Source: Motilimonas pumila (GTDB taxonomy: Bacteria > Pseudomonadota > Gammaproteobacteria > Enterobacterales > CBDFNC01). Taken from it: a stretch of 64,000 bases of DNA. Within the stretch, counting starts at the first letter, position 1. Each line of letters begins with the position of its first letter. Under the pieces are notes generated by a model. The model did not search any database. It worked only from the letters and a program-made list of their open reading frames with translations, and was not told the origin of the DNA. The DNA lies in assembly GCF_003596335.1 (NCBI RefSeq), contig NZ_QZCH01000008.1, positions 62,001 to 126,000 on the forward strand. The letters run 5' to 3'. The translations under genes were made by a program, and so were the position numbers. Of the stretch, positions 56,747 to 64,000 are shown in pieces.

Positions 56747-56858
56747 ATCTCTACACCTATTGTTAACTTCATCTCGGTTCACTCTAACTGAAGCTCAGGT
56801 TGTACCAAAAAAGGGTACGCGAGTGTAAAAGGTCGATCAGAAGGTTTTAGTTAAAGTA

Positions 56859-56882
56859 AAGCCTCACCCGAGGGTGAGGCTT
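56859..56882 (-). terminator. Hairpin between the binding-protein gene and the permease genes
   Basis: AAGCCTCACCC and GGGTGAGGCTT pair over 11 bp with a very short loop, and in the sense direction TTTACTTT follows. Such a partial terminator or 3'-protecting stem would let the binding protein be made in excess over the permeases, a known pattern in importer operons. A second palindrome (56893-56911) spans the binding-protein stop codon. Confidence 0.7.
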
Positions 56883-56900
56883 GATTCTTAGTCAGTTAAA

Positions 56901-58577
56901 TTATTTAACTGGCTTAAGATTTAGTACATGTAGTAAACGCTCTGGAGTGTCAGGCCATACTACTGGACGAGCTTGTGGGTTCTTATCGTTGAACCAACCA
57001 GTGAAACGCTTAGTGTTGTACTGGTAGTTGTAGTTAGTGCTCATAGCGGCCATAGTCGTTTGGTTTGAACCAATACGCTCTTGGATTTTATGAACGATAG
57101 CTACTTTCTCGTCTTGGTCGCCAGTTTTGTTGAAAGAGTCGATGAGTGCATCTAGCTCTTTGTCTACGTTGTGGTGACCACCGAAACGTGCTTTATCCAT
57201 TTGCTCTGAGTGGAAAGCAGTGTTGTAGTATTTGAATGGATCTGGACCTGCAAAGTAGTTAGTGAACTGAGCATCGTAGTCAGCGTTTTGTACTTTTTCA
57301 GTCAAGATTGCGAATTCTGGAGTAGAAACGCTTGCGTTAATACCAACTTCTTGTAGACCTTCAACACCGATTTGTACTGTGTTGATGAAGTCAGACCAAC
57401 CGTTTGGTGCTAGGATTTTGAACTCAACCTTAGTACCGTCTGGGTTTTCTACGAAGCCGTCACCATCAACGTCTTTGTAGCCAGCGTCTTTAAGAAGTTT
57501 CTTAGCGCCTTCAATGTTGAATTTGCTGTACTTACCGTATTTAGCGATAGAGTCTTTGTTAGCCCATGCAGCGAACTGGTCACCTAGTGCATCTGGGTAC
57601 TCGTTCACAGACCAGTAACCGTAACCAGCGATGTCTACGATTGCTTGACGGTCAAGAGCCATAGAGAATGCGCGACGGAATTGTACGTCGTTGAACGCTT
57701 TAGCGTTGTTTGCATTTGGTGTCTTGAAGTTAACCATGAAAGAAGCAGAACCAGCTGCTGGGAACCAGTAGTGGTAGTGTTTGTTTTGGCTAACAAGTAC
57801 ACGGTCGATATCTGGAATGAACGCAGAAGTCCAGTCTAGGTCGCCTTTGATAGCTGCAGCTAGAAGCTGGTCATTGTTCGCAAGCTGTGGCATACGGATA
57901 CAATCAACAGCTAGCTTGTCATTCTCGTAGTAGTTAGGGTTACGACATTGTACATAAACCTGTGGAGTGAACGTATCTACTTGAGTGAAAGGACCAGTAC
58001 CTACTGGGTTTTCGTTTGTGAAAGTAGTTAGGTCAGCAACTTTAGAGAAAACGTGCTCAGCAACGATAGGTGCACGAACGATTTCAGCTACGATACCAGT
58101 GTTTACGTCTTTTAGTTCAACGGCTACTTTGTAGTCGTCAACTTTTTTAACGCCAGCGATTTTAGCAGAAATACCTGCTACGTCAGCTGCGCCGCCTTTA
58201 GCTGCAACACCTAGAGAGTAAACAACGTCGTCAGCTGTGAAAGCTTCGCCGTCTGACCATTTAACGTCTTTCTTCAGCTCGAAGTAAACAGTTTTTAGGT
58301 CATCAGAAAAATAGTGTTTGTTAGCTAGACGGTAAACTACTTCACCACCTTTAATTTCATTAACTACAAGTAGTGGCTCGTAGATGAACTGGTTAGTAGT
58401 AGCTAGACGAGAAGTCGCTAGGAAAGGGTTGAAGTTACGAACCCAAGAAGGTTTCATTTCTGAAACTAGTGTAAGAGTTGCTTTATCAGCAGCCATTGCA
58501 GGTGCAGAGATAGCACCAGCTAACATTGTAGCGCCCATCGCTACAGCTGTAGAAACTTTAGTTAACTTAGCAAGCAT
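56901..58577 (-). CDS. cbp: Periplasmic chitin-oligosaccharide-binding protein (CBP-like)
   Basis: A 558-residue SBP_bac_5-family binding protein (DppA/OppA fold) with a signal peptide (about 1-30, cleavage at APAMA-ADK). Family segments are FNPFLATSRLATTNQFIYEP, WSDGEAFTADDVVYSL, GTGPFTQVDTF, RRAFSMALDRQAIVDIAGYG and KKLLKDAGYKDVDGDG. By position (followed by Dpp-like permeases, preceded by ChiS) it matches V. cholerae CBP (VC0620), which delivers chitin oligosaccharides to the importer and represses ChiS when empty. ATG 58577 has AAGGA 6 nt upstream; the frame's earlier ATG 58583 abuts that motif. Codon use is restricted, suggesting high expression. Confidence 0.92.
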   Translation of the reverse strand: MLAKLTKVSTAVAMGATMLAGAISAPAMAADKATLTLVSEMKPSWVRNFNPFLATSRLATTNQFIYEPLLVVNEIKGGEVVYRLANKHYFSDDLKTVYFELKKDVKWSDGEAFTADDVVYSLGVAAKGGAADVAGISAKIAGVKKVDDYKVAVELKDVNTGIVAEIVRAPIVAEHVFSKVADLTTFTNENPVGTGPFTQVDTFTPQVYVQCRNPNYYENDKLAVDCIRMPQLANNDQLLAAAIKGDLDWTSAFIPDIDRVLVSQNKHYHYWFPAAGSASFMVNFKTPNANNAKAFNDVQFRRAFSMALDRQAIVDIAGYGYWSVNEYPDALGDQFAAWANKDSIAKYGKYSKFNIEGAKKLLKDAGYKDVDGDGFVENPDGTKVEFKILAPNGWSDFINTVQIGVEGLQEVGINASVSTPEFAILTEKVQNADYDAQFTNYFAGPDPFKYYNTAFHSEQMDKARFGGHHNVDKELDALIDSFNKTGDQDEKVAIVHKIQERIGSNQTTMAAMSTNYNYQYNTKRFTGWFNDKNPQARPVVWPDTPERLLHVLNLKPVK

Positions 58578-58615
58578 AACCATTCCTTAATCATATCCTT
58601 GTATATGAGAAGCGT

Positions 58616-58653
58616 ACAAGTTGTGGCTTGTTTACAACCTGGCCGCAACTTGT
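58616..58653 (-). repeat. Hairpin in the proposed 5' leader of cbp
   Basis: ACAAGTTG (58616-58623) pairs with CAACTTGT (58646-58653), with an inner GGC/GCC pair, forming an ~11-bp interrupted stem. It lies 39 nt upstream of the start codon, inside the leader if transcription begins near 58720. It may affect mRNA stability or translation. Confidence 0.5.
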
Positions 58654-58725
58654 CCAACGCTGGTTTTTGAGTTCTTTTGTCAAAGTGACTAAAAATGACT
58701 CGTTTAATGTTTTTCACCAACGGGC

Positions 58726-58799
58726 TATATAAAAGCAATTTAATGACGGATACGCAAATGTTTCTGTCGTTGATTTCGTTAAGCGTGAAGCATCTCACG
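58726..58799 (-). promoter_or_regulatory. Candidate cbp promoter with a class I CRP-like site
   Basis: On the minus strand a -10-like TATATA (58726-58731) predicts a start near 58719-58720. CGTGA-N6-TCACG (58784-58799) keeps the GTGA-N6-TCAC core of the CRP consensus and its centre (58791.5) lies at about -72, near a normal class I position. No good -35 is seen, which suits activator dependence. SlmA or ChiS binding to the same palindrome is an alternative. Confidence 0.45.
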
Positions 58800-58910
58800 T
58801 TAATATCGTTTATTAAATAACTAATCTATTATTAATCAATGGCTTACATTTTTTTTCTTTGCGAATTAAGCGGTGTTTTTTGCTCCAAATTCGGTCGATT
58901 TTTAGGCCTT

Positions 58911-58926
58911 TGTGAACGCCGTCACA
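58911..58926. promoter_or_regulatory. Perfect CRP-type box upstream of cbp
   Basis: TGTGA-ACGCCG-TCACA matches both conserved arms of the CRP consensus exactly. It is ~335 nt upstream of cbp and ~100 nt past the chiS stop. It is far from the proposed promoter, so it may serve another start site or act by looping. Confidence 0.6.
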
Positions 58927-58975
58927 ATCAAAATTAGAGGGATATTTGTGATTGCTTAATTATGTTTTATAGACT

Positions 58976-59008
58976 TGTGATCACGATCTCACATGCTAAA
59001 GTGTGAGA
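58976..59008. promoter_or_regulatory. Second CRP-like box and an adjoining hairpin after chiS
   Basis: TGTGA-N6-TCTCA (58976-58991) is a near match to a CRP site. It overlaps a 7-bp inverted repeat TCTCACA/TGTGAGA (58987-58993 and 59002-59008) with an 8-nt loop, 18 bp after the chiS stop. The stem could also end chiS transcripts, although no T-run follows. Confidence 0.4.
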
Positions 59009-59025
59009 CCGCGTCATTACTGGGC

Positions 59026-62000
59026 TTAGGAGTCGCTTTTGCTTACTTGATTACGTAGCGCAAGCTTGGCTTGTTGCAGTTTATCGTGACTTTCTTGGGG
59101 CTGGGGGCAATGTTCTAACACATACTCAGCCGTGCTTAGTACGGTTCGCCAGCGTGGCGATTTTGGCAGGGTGTCGATTTGCAAGTACTTATCCAAGGTG
59201 CGGGTTTGCAGTGAACTGCGATCCAGATAAACGCGCCATAGCTTACTTTTCTCAGCTAATTCTATCTTGCCTTCACCGGTTGCCGTTTGCCAATGTTCGA
59301 GGGCAGAGCGCATGGTATCGACAATTTGGCTTCGTAATGGATCTTCGTTTGGCTCACTGGTGAGCTGCTGGGCCAACTCCGCAAAATCGGGGCCAAGCGC
59401 TTGTAAGTCATGGATCAGCTGAGGATCTGTGCTAATTACGTGCTTACTCAACGAAGTAATCGCACTGGTCAAGGCGGCTACTTTCGCTCGACTATGGTGC
59501 CCCACTTCATGATCTGCTAATACCGGCATGCAGTGGAAGATTAAACTCCAGCCCGGTTGTTCTTCAAAATTAGCCGGTGTAATCGTAACTTTACTGGCGA
59601 ATGGACCTTCTACGCCGCGACATGCCAGCTCTATTTCCTGACTATCTCCTTCCATATCAGGTGCGCTTTCCAGTTGTAATTTGAATGGCGTCATTAAAAT
59701 ATCGTTAATTGAATGATGCACAAATTCTTCTTGCTCAATGCCAAATAGGGCCTGTGCGCCGGCGCTGGCGAATTGAACTTGATCGTTGAGATCAACGCCA
59801 ATTAAGACTTCGTCGGCTTGTTCTAACATGGCAAGCAGTCGAAATTGAGTACTCTTAAGGCCTGTTTGCACTTGTATGTGCTGATTGATCTCTTGTTTGA
59901 GCAGGGTGTTTTCAACTTTTTGCTGATTCGCAATTTTAGCCTGAATATGGGCGTTGATTCTGGCGTATAGCTCGTCTTTGCCAAAAGGTTTAACCAAGTA
60001 ATCGTTAGCACCGGCTTCAAAACCCTCTAGCAAATCTTTCGGCTGATTTAACGCGGTTAAAAACACGACAGGGAGAGTGAGGCGATCAAACTGCGTACGG
60101 ACCTTTTGACACAACTCGAAACCTGTCATGGTTGGCATCATCACATCCACCAACATCAAATCCGGTTGCTCAACTTCCAACACCGCTAATGCTTCATGAC
60201 CATCTTGGCAGCAATACACTTGATAACCTTGTAGCCCAAGGAGGTTTTGTAATATTTGCAAATTGATGGTTTCGTCATCGACAACCAGTATTTTGTAGGC
60301 ATCTTCGCTGATATCAAACTCTACCGACTGCCAGTTGTTGCGTTGCTCAGGCTCGTTGTCTGCTTCGTCCATAAGCATGAGCGCACGAGATGAGGGTTGC
60401 ACCACGGTAGGTTCAATACTCTGATCTTGATGTATCGGTAATGAGACCACAAATTCAGAGCCAATTTCTGGTTTGCTGCTTACGCCTAATTCGCCATTCA
60501 TCAGTTGCACTAATTGGCGTGTCACAGATAACCCCAAACCATAACCCGATTTGGCATGGTTACGGTTTTCGCGCACTTGCATTAATGGCTCAAAGATATG
60601 ACTGATTTGCTCTTGTGTCATGCCGATACCTGTGTCGGCAATGATAATTTTAAGCTGTTCGTCTTGTTGCTCAACCGTGAGTACAACTTTGCCTTCAGGG
60701 GTATACTTGATAGCGTTACCAATGAGGTTATACAAGACTTGTTCAAGCCTTAACTCATCAGCAAATACCACAGGTAAATTGTCTGGGCATTGATTGATTA
60801 ACCGTACAGGTTTATTCCCCGTAAGGTGTTTACATAAATCAAACACCAAATTAATCACAGATTTAAGGTCTAAAGCTTGCGGTTTGATTGGCAACTGACC
60901 ATAGCGCATCTTGTGATAATCCAACAGATCGTTGACCAAACGTGCTAAACCTTCGCTGCTTTTGATGATCAGTGAAAGTTGCTGGCGCTGAGCATCACTC
61001 AGTTCGCCGGCGCTGCCAGCAATCATTGATTCGGCCATGCCCACAATGCCGTGAATTGGCGTTCTCAGCTCGTGGGAAGTATTGGCTAAAAACTCATCTT
61101 TCAGTTTGTCAGCTTGTTGCAGCTCTTGGTTTTGTTGCTGAATCAACGCAACCTGACTTTCGAGTTCTTGCTTTTGCTCGCTGATCAGTAACAGCTTTTC
61201 ACGCACAGAATATTGCATATGCGCAAAGCTGTGAGCAAGGCGGCCAATTTCATCGCCCTCTGGGTTCACTCCGCGTATCGGCTTTTCAAGGTCACCGGCG
61301 GCAACCAACTCTGCGGACCAGGTAAGGTTAAGCAAAGGGGCGGTGATGGTATTAGACAGCCAACGGGAGAAGAAAATAAACAGCAGCACTGAGAAGATGG
61401 CAAACGAGGCCACTAACTTTTCTAACTGGCGGGTGAGGGCGAACGCTTCGTCTTCTGATATTTCAGTGACTAATGCCCATGGCTGCTCAAAAACATTAAT
61501 GGGAGTGTAGGCTGCTAAGACTTCGTCGTGTAAATAGTTACTAAATTGGCCAGCGCCAGATTCACCTTGTAATGCTAAACCCACCGGTTTTGAGTTTACT
61601 GCAATATCGGCATAGTTAAAGCTGTGTTCAACTTTGAAGCGCTCACTGCCGTATAAATCTGAGCGTAGCTTGTTATCTGAGCCAATCACAAAGGTTTCGC
61701 CCGTTTCACCTAGGCCTTGGCGGTCGCTCATTAGTTTGTTCAAGCCTTTGTTATCAATAGCAAATATGATAACGCCGCGAACATATGAGTGCTGTAATAT
61801 AGGCACGCCTATATAGGCCTCTACCTTGTTCGTCAGCGGGTTGAGGCTAAAATCACCCAGTTGAAACAAGTCGGACGGGTTAGGAGACTGGTCCATCTGC
61901 ACTTTGAGCTTTTGGTAAGTGCTTGCTAACCGAGTCGTTCGGTATTGCCCTGAAATGAGGTTGGTACCCATATCAGCTTGTTTGGTGACGGAATACACCA

Positions 62001-62523
62001 AGTTGCCGCTGTTATCAATTAAGTAGATATCTGAAAAATCAGACTCTTTAACCAACTTTGCGTATTCTTTATGGTATTTGAGGTGAACCCTTTTATACAG
62101 TTCGTCACCTTGGCTACTGGCATCAAATGCGGCGCCAGGAACGACTTGTTGGCTTTCGTCCTGGTACACATCCCAGCTGCCAGGCTTAAACAAGGATTGG
62201 GCGGTTAAGCGCGATTGCTCTATGGTGCCACCCAGACGTTCAAAAGCGGAGCTAAAACCGTAAAAGCGCCCGATAGACGCCTTCGCAAAGTCTGACTGCG
62301 CAAACAGACTCACTTGATGCTCAAGCTCACGAAAGTAATCACGCACCTGACTTTTTTTAATTTCTCGCACAGATACCAAGTGACTAGTCGTTTGCAATGC
62401 AAGATCTTTAGAGTAGGAATAAAGAAATAATACAGAGATAGTGGAAAAGGGCACAATGCTAAGCAATAAAAACGCTAGCATAAGTTTAGATCTAAGGCCT
62501 TTTAGTTTTCTTTTTTCTACCAT
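59026..62523 (-). CDS. chiS: ChiS-like hybrid sensor kinase, regulator of chitin utilisation
   Basis: The 1165-residue inner-membrane protein has helices near 15-35 and 362-382 around a dCache-like periplasmic sensor. HAMP (about 383-435) and a coiled coil lead to the kinase, with His484 in LANTSHELRTPIHG, the N-box LYNLIGNAIKYTPEG and ATP-lid motifs ADTGIGMTQ and GYGLGLSVT. A receiver domain follows (Asp793 in LMLVDVMMPTMTG, Lys in YLVKPFG), then a PAS-like segment (about 890-960) and a C-terminal domain containing LWRVYLDRSSLQTRTLDKYL. This order and the neighbouring CBP gene match V. cholerae ChiS (1129 aa), whose C-terminus binds DNA directly at the chb promoter and whose activity CBP represses. 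It is transcribed toward cbp. Confidence 0.88.
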   Translation of the reverse strand: MVEKRKLKGLRSKLMLAFLLLSIVPFSTISVLFLYSYSKDLALQTTSHLVSVREIKKSQVRDYFRELEHQVSLFAQSDFAKASIGRFYGFSSAFERLGGTIEQSRLTAQSLFKPGSWDVYQDESQQVVPGAAFDASSQGDELYKRVHLKYHKEYAKLVKESDFSDIYLIDNSGNLVYSVTKQADMGTNLISGQYRTTRLASTYQKLKVQMDQSPNPSDLFQLGDFSLNPLTNKVEAYIGVPILQHSYVRGVIIFAIDNKGLNKLMSDRQGLGETGETFVIGSDNKLRSDLYGSERFKVEHSFNYADIAVNSKPVGLALQGESGAGQFSNYLHDEVLAAYTPINVFEQPWALVTEISEDEAFALTRQLEKLVASFAIFSVLLFIFFSRWLSNTITAPLLNLTWSAELVAAGDLEKPIRGVNPEGDEIGRLAHSFAHMQYSVREKLLLISEQKQELESQVALIQQQNQELQQADKLKDEFLANTSHELRTPIHGIVGMAESMIAGSAGELSDAQRQQLSLIIKSSEGLARLVNDLLDYHKMRYGQLPIKPQALDLKSVINLVFDLCKHLTGNKPVRLINQCPDNLPVVFADELRLEQVLYNLIGNAIKYTPEGKVVLTVEQQDEQLKIIIADTGIGMTQEQISHIFEPLMQVRENRNHAKSGYGLGLSVTRQLVQLMNGELGVSSKPEIGSEFVVSLPIHQDQSIEPTVVQPSSRALMLMDEADNEPEQRNNWQSVEFDISEDAYKILVVDDETINLQILQNLLGLQGYQVYCCQDGHEALAVLEVEQPDLMLVDVMMPTMTGFELCQKVRTQFDRLTLPVVFLTALNQPKDLLEGFEAGANDYLVKPFGKDELYARINAHIQAKIANQQKVENTLLKQEINQHIQVQTGLKSTQFRLLAMLEQADEVLIGVDLNDQVQFASAGAQALFGIEQEEFVHHSINDILMTPFKLQLESAPDMEGDSQEIELACRGVEGPFASKVTITPANFEEQPGWSLIFHCMPVLADHEVGHHSRAKVAALTSAITSLSKHVISTDPQLIHDLQALGPDFAELAQQLTSEPNEDPLRSQIVDTMRSALEHWQTATGEGKIELAEKSKLWRVYLDRSSLQTRTLDKYLQIDTLPKSPRWRTVLSTAEYVLEHCPQPQESHDKLQQAKLALRNQVSKSDS

Positions 62524-62677
62524 TTGGTAATACTACTCCCCTGGGTCTCGACGGGCATCGAGTTTGGCTGTCCTTAATTCCTTGGACTTAGTTAGTTTCG
62601 CAGAATTATGCCCTGTGTTTCAATGACAACTGAATAAGTTGATGTCACAAAAAAATAAAATATCATCAGAGGACACC

Positions 62678-63328
62678 ATGTATAGACAAAAAAGCTGGCT
62701 AAGTTTGCTATTAGTGATAATTCTATATTTAGCTTGGCACACTCCTTGGGTATTGCCGTTAAAAATTCTGGTCGTATTTTTTCATGAGTTTAGTCATGCT
62801 TTGCTCACTTGGCTAACAGGCGGAAGCGTGAAAAGTTTCGTGGTTTCATCTGATCAATCGGGTCACGTGATATCTGCCGGCGGGCACCGTTTTAGTATTC
62901 TTACCGCGGGCTATTTAGGCTCAATTTTAATAGGTGCTGGCATTTATCGCTTTGCTCATCAGCCTCTTTTACTGCCATTGATGGGCGCTATTATGTTGCT
63001 GGTTGGGGGGTTCTTTTTTGGATCAACATTTACACTGATTTTTAGCGCCTTAAGTGCCGCAGTATTGATTTTGTGTTACCTGAAACTGTCTTCACAGTGG
63101 CAAGCCGTTATTTTGCAAACCATAGGGTTAGCGAGCCTGCTTTATGTACCCTACGACGTCTTTCAAGATACGGTGATGTACAGTCACCATCGCTCTGATG
63201 CTGCCATGCTAGCGGATGAGTTTTTTGGTACCACTTGGATGTGGGGAGGTATATGGACAGCTTTATGTTGTGTCATATTCTATCTAACGGTGATCAAACC
63301 TCTTTTTAAAAGGGAAGCGAGAAAATAG
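62678..63328 (+). CDS. M50B-like membrane metalloprotease-family protein
   Basis: A ~216-residue polytopic membrane protein with the zinc-binding motif FFHEFSHALLTWLTGG in its second helix, followed by four or five more helices (for example LGSILIGAGIYRF, MGAIMLLVGGFFFGSTFTLI). This resembles the peptidase M50B-like family (PF13398), which is mostly uncharacterised. ATG 62678 has AGAGGAC 5 nt upstream and is preferred over the ATG 62639 that opens the frame. It is divergent from chiS and followed by a terminator. A role in chitin sensing is not implied by position alone. Confidence 0.8.
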   Translation: MYRQKSWLSLLLVIILYLAWHTPWVLPLKILVVFFHEFSHALLTWLTGGSVKSFVVSSDQSGHVISAGGHRFSILTAGYLGSILIGAGIYRFAHQPLLLPLMGAIMLLVGGFFFGSTFTLIFSALSAAVLILCYLKLSSQWQAVILQTIGLASLLYVPYDVFQDTVMYSHHRSDAAMLADEFFGTTWMWGGIWTALCCVIFYLTVIKPLFKREARK

Positions 63329-63366
63329 AAATGCTCGACTAAATAGGGCGCTTCAACTTTAGTCAT

Positions 63367-63390
63367 AAAAAAGGCGCCGCAGCGCCTTTT
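63367..63390. terminator. Bidirectional terminator between the M50B-like gene and the partial gene
   Basis: AAAAGGCGC and GCGCCTTTT pair around a CGCA loop, with an A-run on the left, between convergent genes. Confidence 0.88.
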
Positions 63391-63416
63391 ATCAAACAAC
63401 ATCGTGAACCGATATT

Positions 63417-64000
63417 TTACTCGGGGTAATGATAATACATTGAAGCAATCGCGGCCTTTCCTTCGCCAATCGGGGTTTCAACTGTGCCTAAAGCTTCATC
63501 ATAATGCATGCCACCGTCACCGGATAAATCGACTGTTTTACCTCGAACCGCTCCCATCATGTCTCCACTTGCGTTGATGTCGATGTGTGTCAAAGGAGCA
63601 TAAACGGATGCGTACATGTCTGTAGCGCCGTTCATTTTAACTCCAGTATCGCTGTCACCAGTGCTTTCGTAAGCTGAGTAAATTGTGAAGGGCGGTTTGT
63701 TATTATCAGATAACGTTGCATCGGCAGTTATGTTAGCACTTGAACCTATATCCACTTTACTTTCAGTAATAATGGTTAAGGAGCTACCTGACTCAATCGT
63801 AATGTTAGCCGGGCTACCTGCAGTTTTAAAGTCGCCTTGGACCACCAAGACCACGTCGCCACCGGAAATATGAATCGAGTCATTTTTTAACGTCAGGCTT
63901 TCAATAACGATCGCTTGGACTTCTTCTCCCATTAACTCCGTGGTAATGGCTGGGATATCCTGAAATTGTTTACTGCTTTTGTCGTAATATTGGCCGTTAT
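63417..64000 (-). CDS. C-terminal part of a beta-rich surface or pilus-associated protein (DUF7305-like)
   Basis: The frame is open to the window's end (…N-G-Q-Y-Y-D-K-S-S-K before the internal Met at 63932), so at least 194 C-terminal residues are visible and the N-terminus is outside. The chain is low in charge and shows short beta repeats (IHISGGDVVLVVQGDF, ITIESGSSLTIITES, VDIGSSANITADA) ending in MMGAVRGKTVDLSGDGGMHY. That ending resembles the domain found C-terminal in PilX-like or other secreted polymer-forming proteins of Vibrio and Shewanella relatives. The family name is my recollection and uncertain. Surface or pilus location is inference. Confidence 0.65.
   Translation of the reverse strand, partial: NGQYYDKSSKQFQDIPAITTELMGEEVQAIVIESLTLKNDSIHISGGDVVLVVQGDFKTAGSPANITIESGSSLTIITESKVDIGSSANITADATLSDNNKPPFTIYSAYESTGDSDTGVKMNGATDMYASVYAPLTHIDINASGDMMGAVRGKTVDLSGDGGMHYDEALGTVETPIGEGKAAIASMYYHYPE

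Noticed and set aside
52824-58577. Dipeptide or oligopeptide importer (dpp/opp)
   Set aside because: The proteins are of that class, but linkage to ChiS, GH9 and GH20 genes points to chitin oligosaccharides; peptide transport cannot be fully excluded by sequence alone.

Overview
The window is a 64-kb piece of a chromosome from a marine gammaproteobacterium. Gene content and order fit the Alteromonadales/Vibrionales side of the class, for example an Agarivorans-, Shewanella- or Vibrio-like genome. The evidence is the Tol-Pal cluster behind ruvB, the block gapA-msrB-DUF2989-yeaC-ansA-sppA-ydjA, and a Vibrio-type chitin-oligosaccharide cluster with a ChiS-like hybrid kinase. Genus-level assignment is inference only. 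I saw no insertion sequence, prophage, integron or CRISPR array; the window looks like core chromosome with a few accessory genes.

Layout. 1-7.6 kb: end of ruvB, tolQ-tolR-tolA-tolB-pal-cpoB (cell-envelope constriction machine), tRNA-Lys, nadA. 7.7-16.1 kb: a hexose-6-phosphate mutarotase facing a glycogen/maltodextrin operon (malQ-glgB-glgX, then a fumarylacetoacetase-family hydrolase). 16.1-25.3 kb: gapA with an FNR-like class II promoter, msrB, a DUF2989 lipoprotein, yeaC, ansA, sppA, a YdjA-type nitroreductase, asnS and a small membrane protein. 25.4-30.5 kb: complete divergent biotin locus, bioA against bioBFCD, with a BirA-like operator between. 30.5-33.5 kb: SulP anion transporter and htpX. 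33.7-37.2 kb: a two-gene unit of a periplasmic solute-binding lipoprotein and a HAMP-PAS-GGDEF-EAL membrane protein, probably a ligand-sensing c-di-GMP module. 37.2-41.4 kb: an orphan secreted beta-helix protein, then an AhpD-like protein overlapping a TVP38-flavoprotein fusion. 41.6-47.1 kb: tamA-tamB. 47.1-49.0 kb: gamma-glutamyltranspeptidase. 49-62.5 kb: chitin-oligosaccharide cluster (GH20, GH9, two ABC ATPases, two permeases, periplasmic binding protein, ChiS-like regulator), all on the minus strand. 62.6-64 kb: an M50B-like membrane protein and the C-terminus of a beta-rich surface or pilus-associated protein that runs off the window.

How the genes fit together. By analogy with Vibrio cholerae, the chitin cluster would import chitobiose-type oligosaccharides through CBP and the Dpp-like ABC transporter and cleave them in the cytoplasm with GH20 and GH9 enzymes. 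ChiS, held in check by unliganded CBP, would control it. The region upstream of CBP carries three CRP-like palindromes, and several hairpins divide the operon. The sugar products could feed central metabolism (gapA) and glycogen (malQ-glgB-glgX), but glgC/glgA and the GlcN/GlcNAc kinases are not in the window.

Limits: all calls come from reading the translations and DNA by eye. Promoter, operator and terminator calls are pattern matches. Start codons were moved from the longest reading frame where a ribosome-binding site, promoter or family alignment argued for it.
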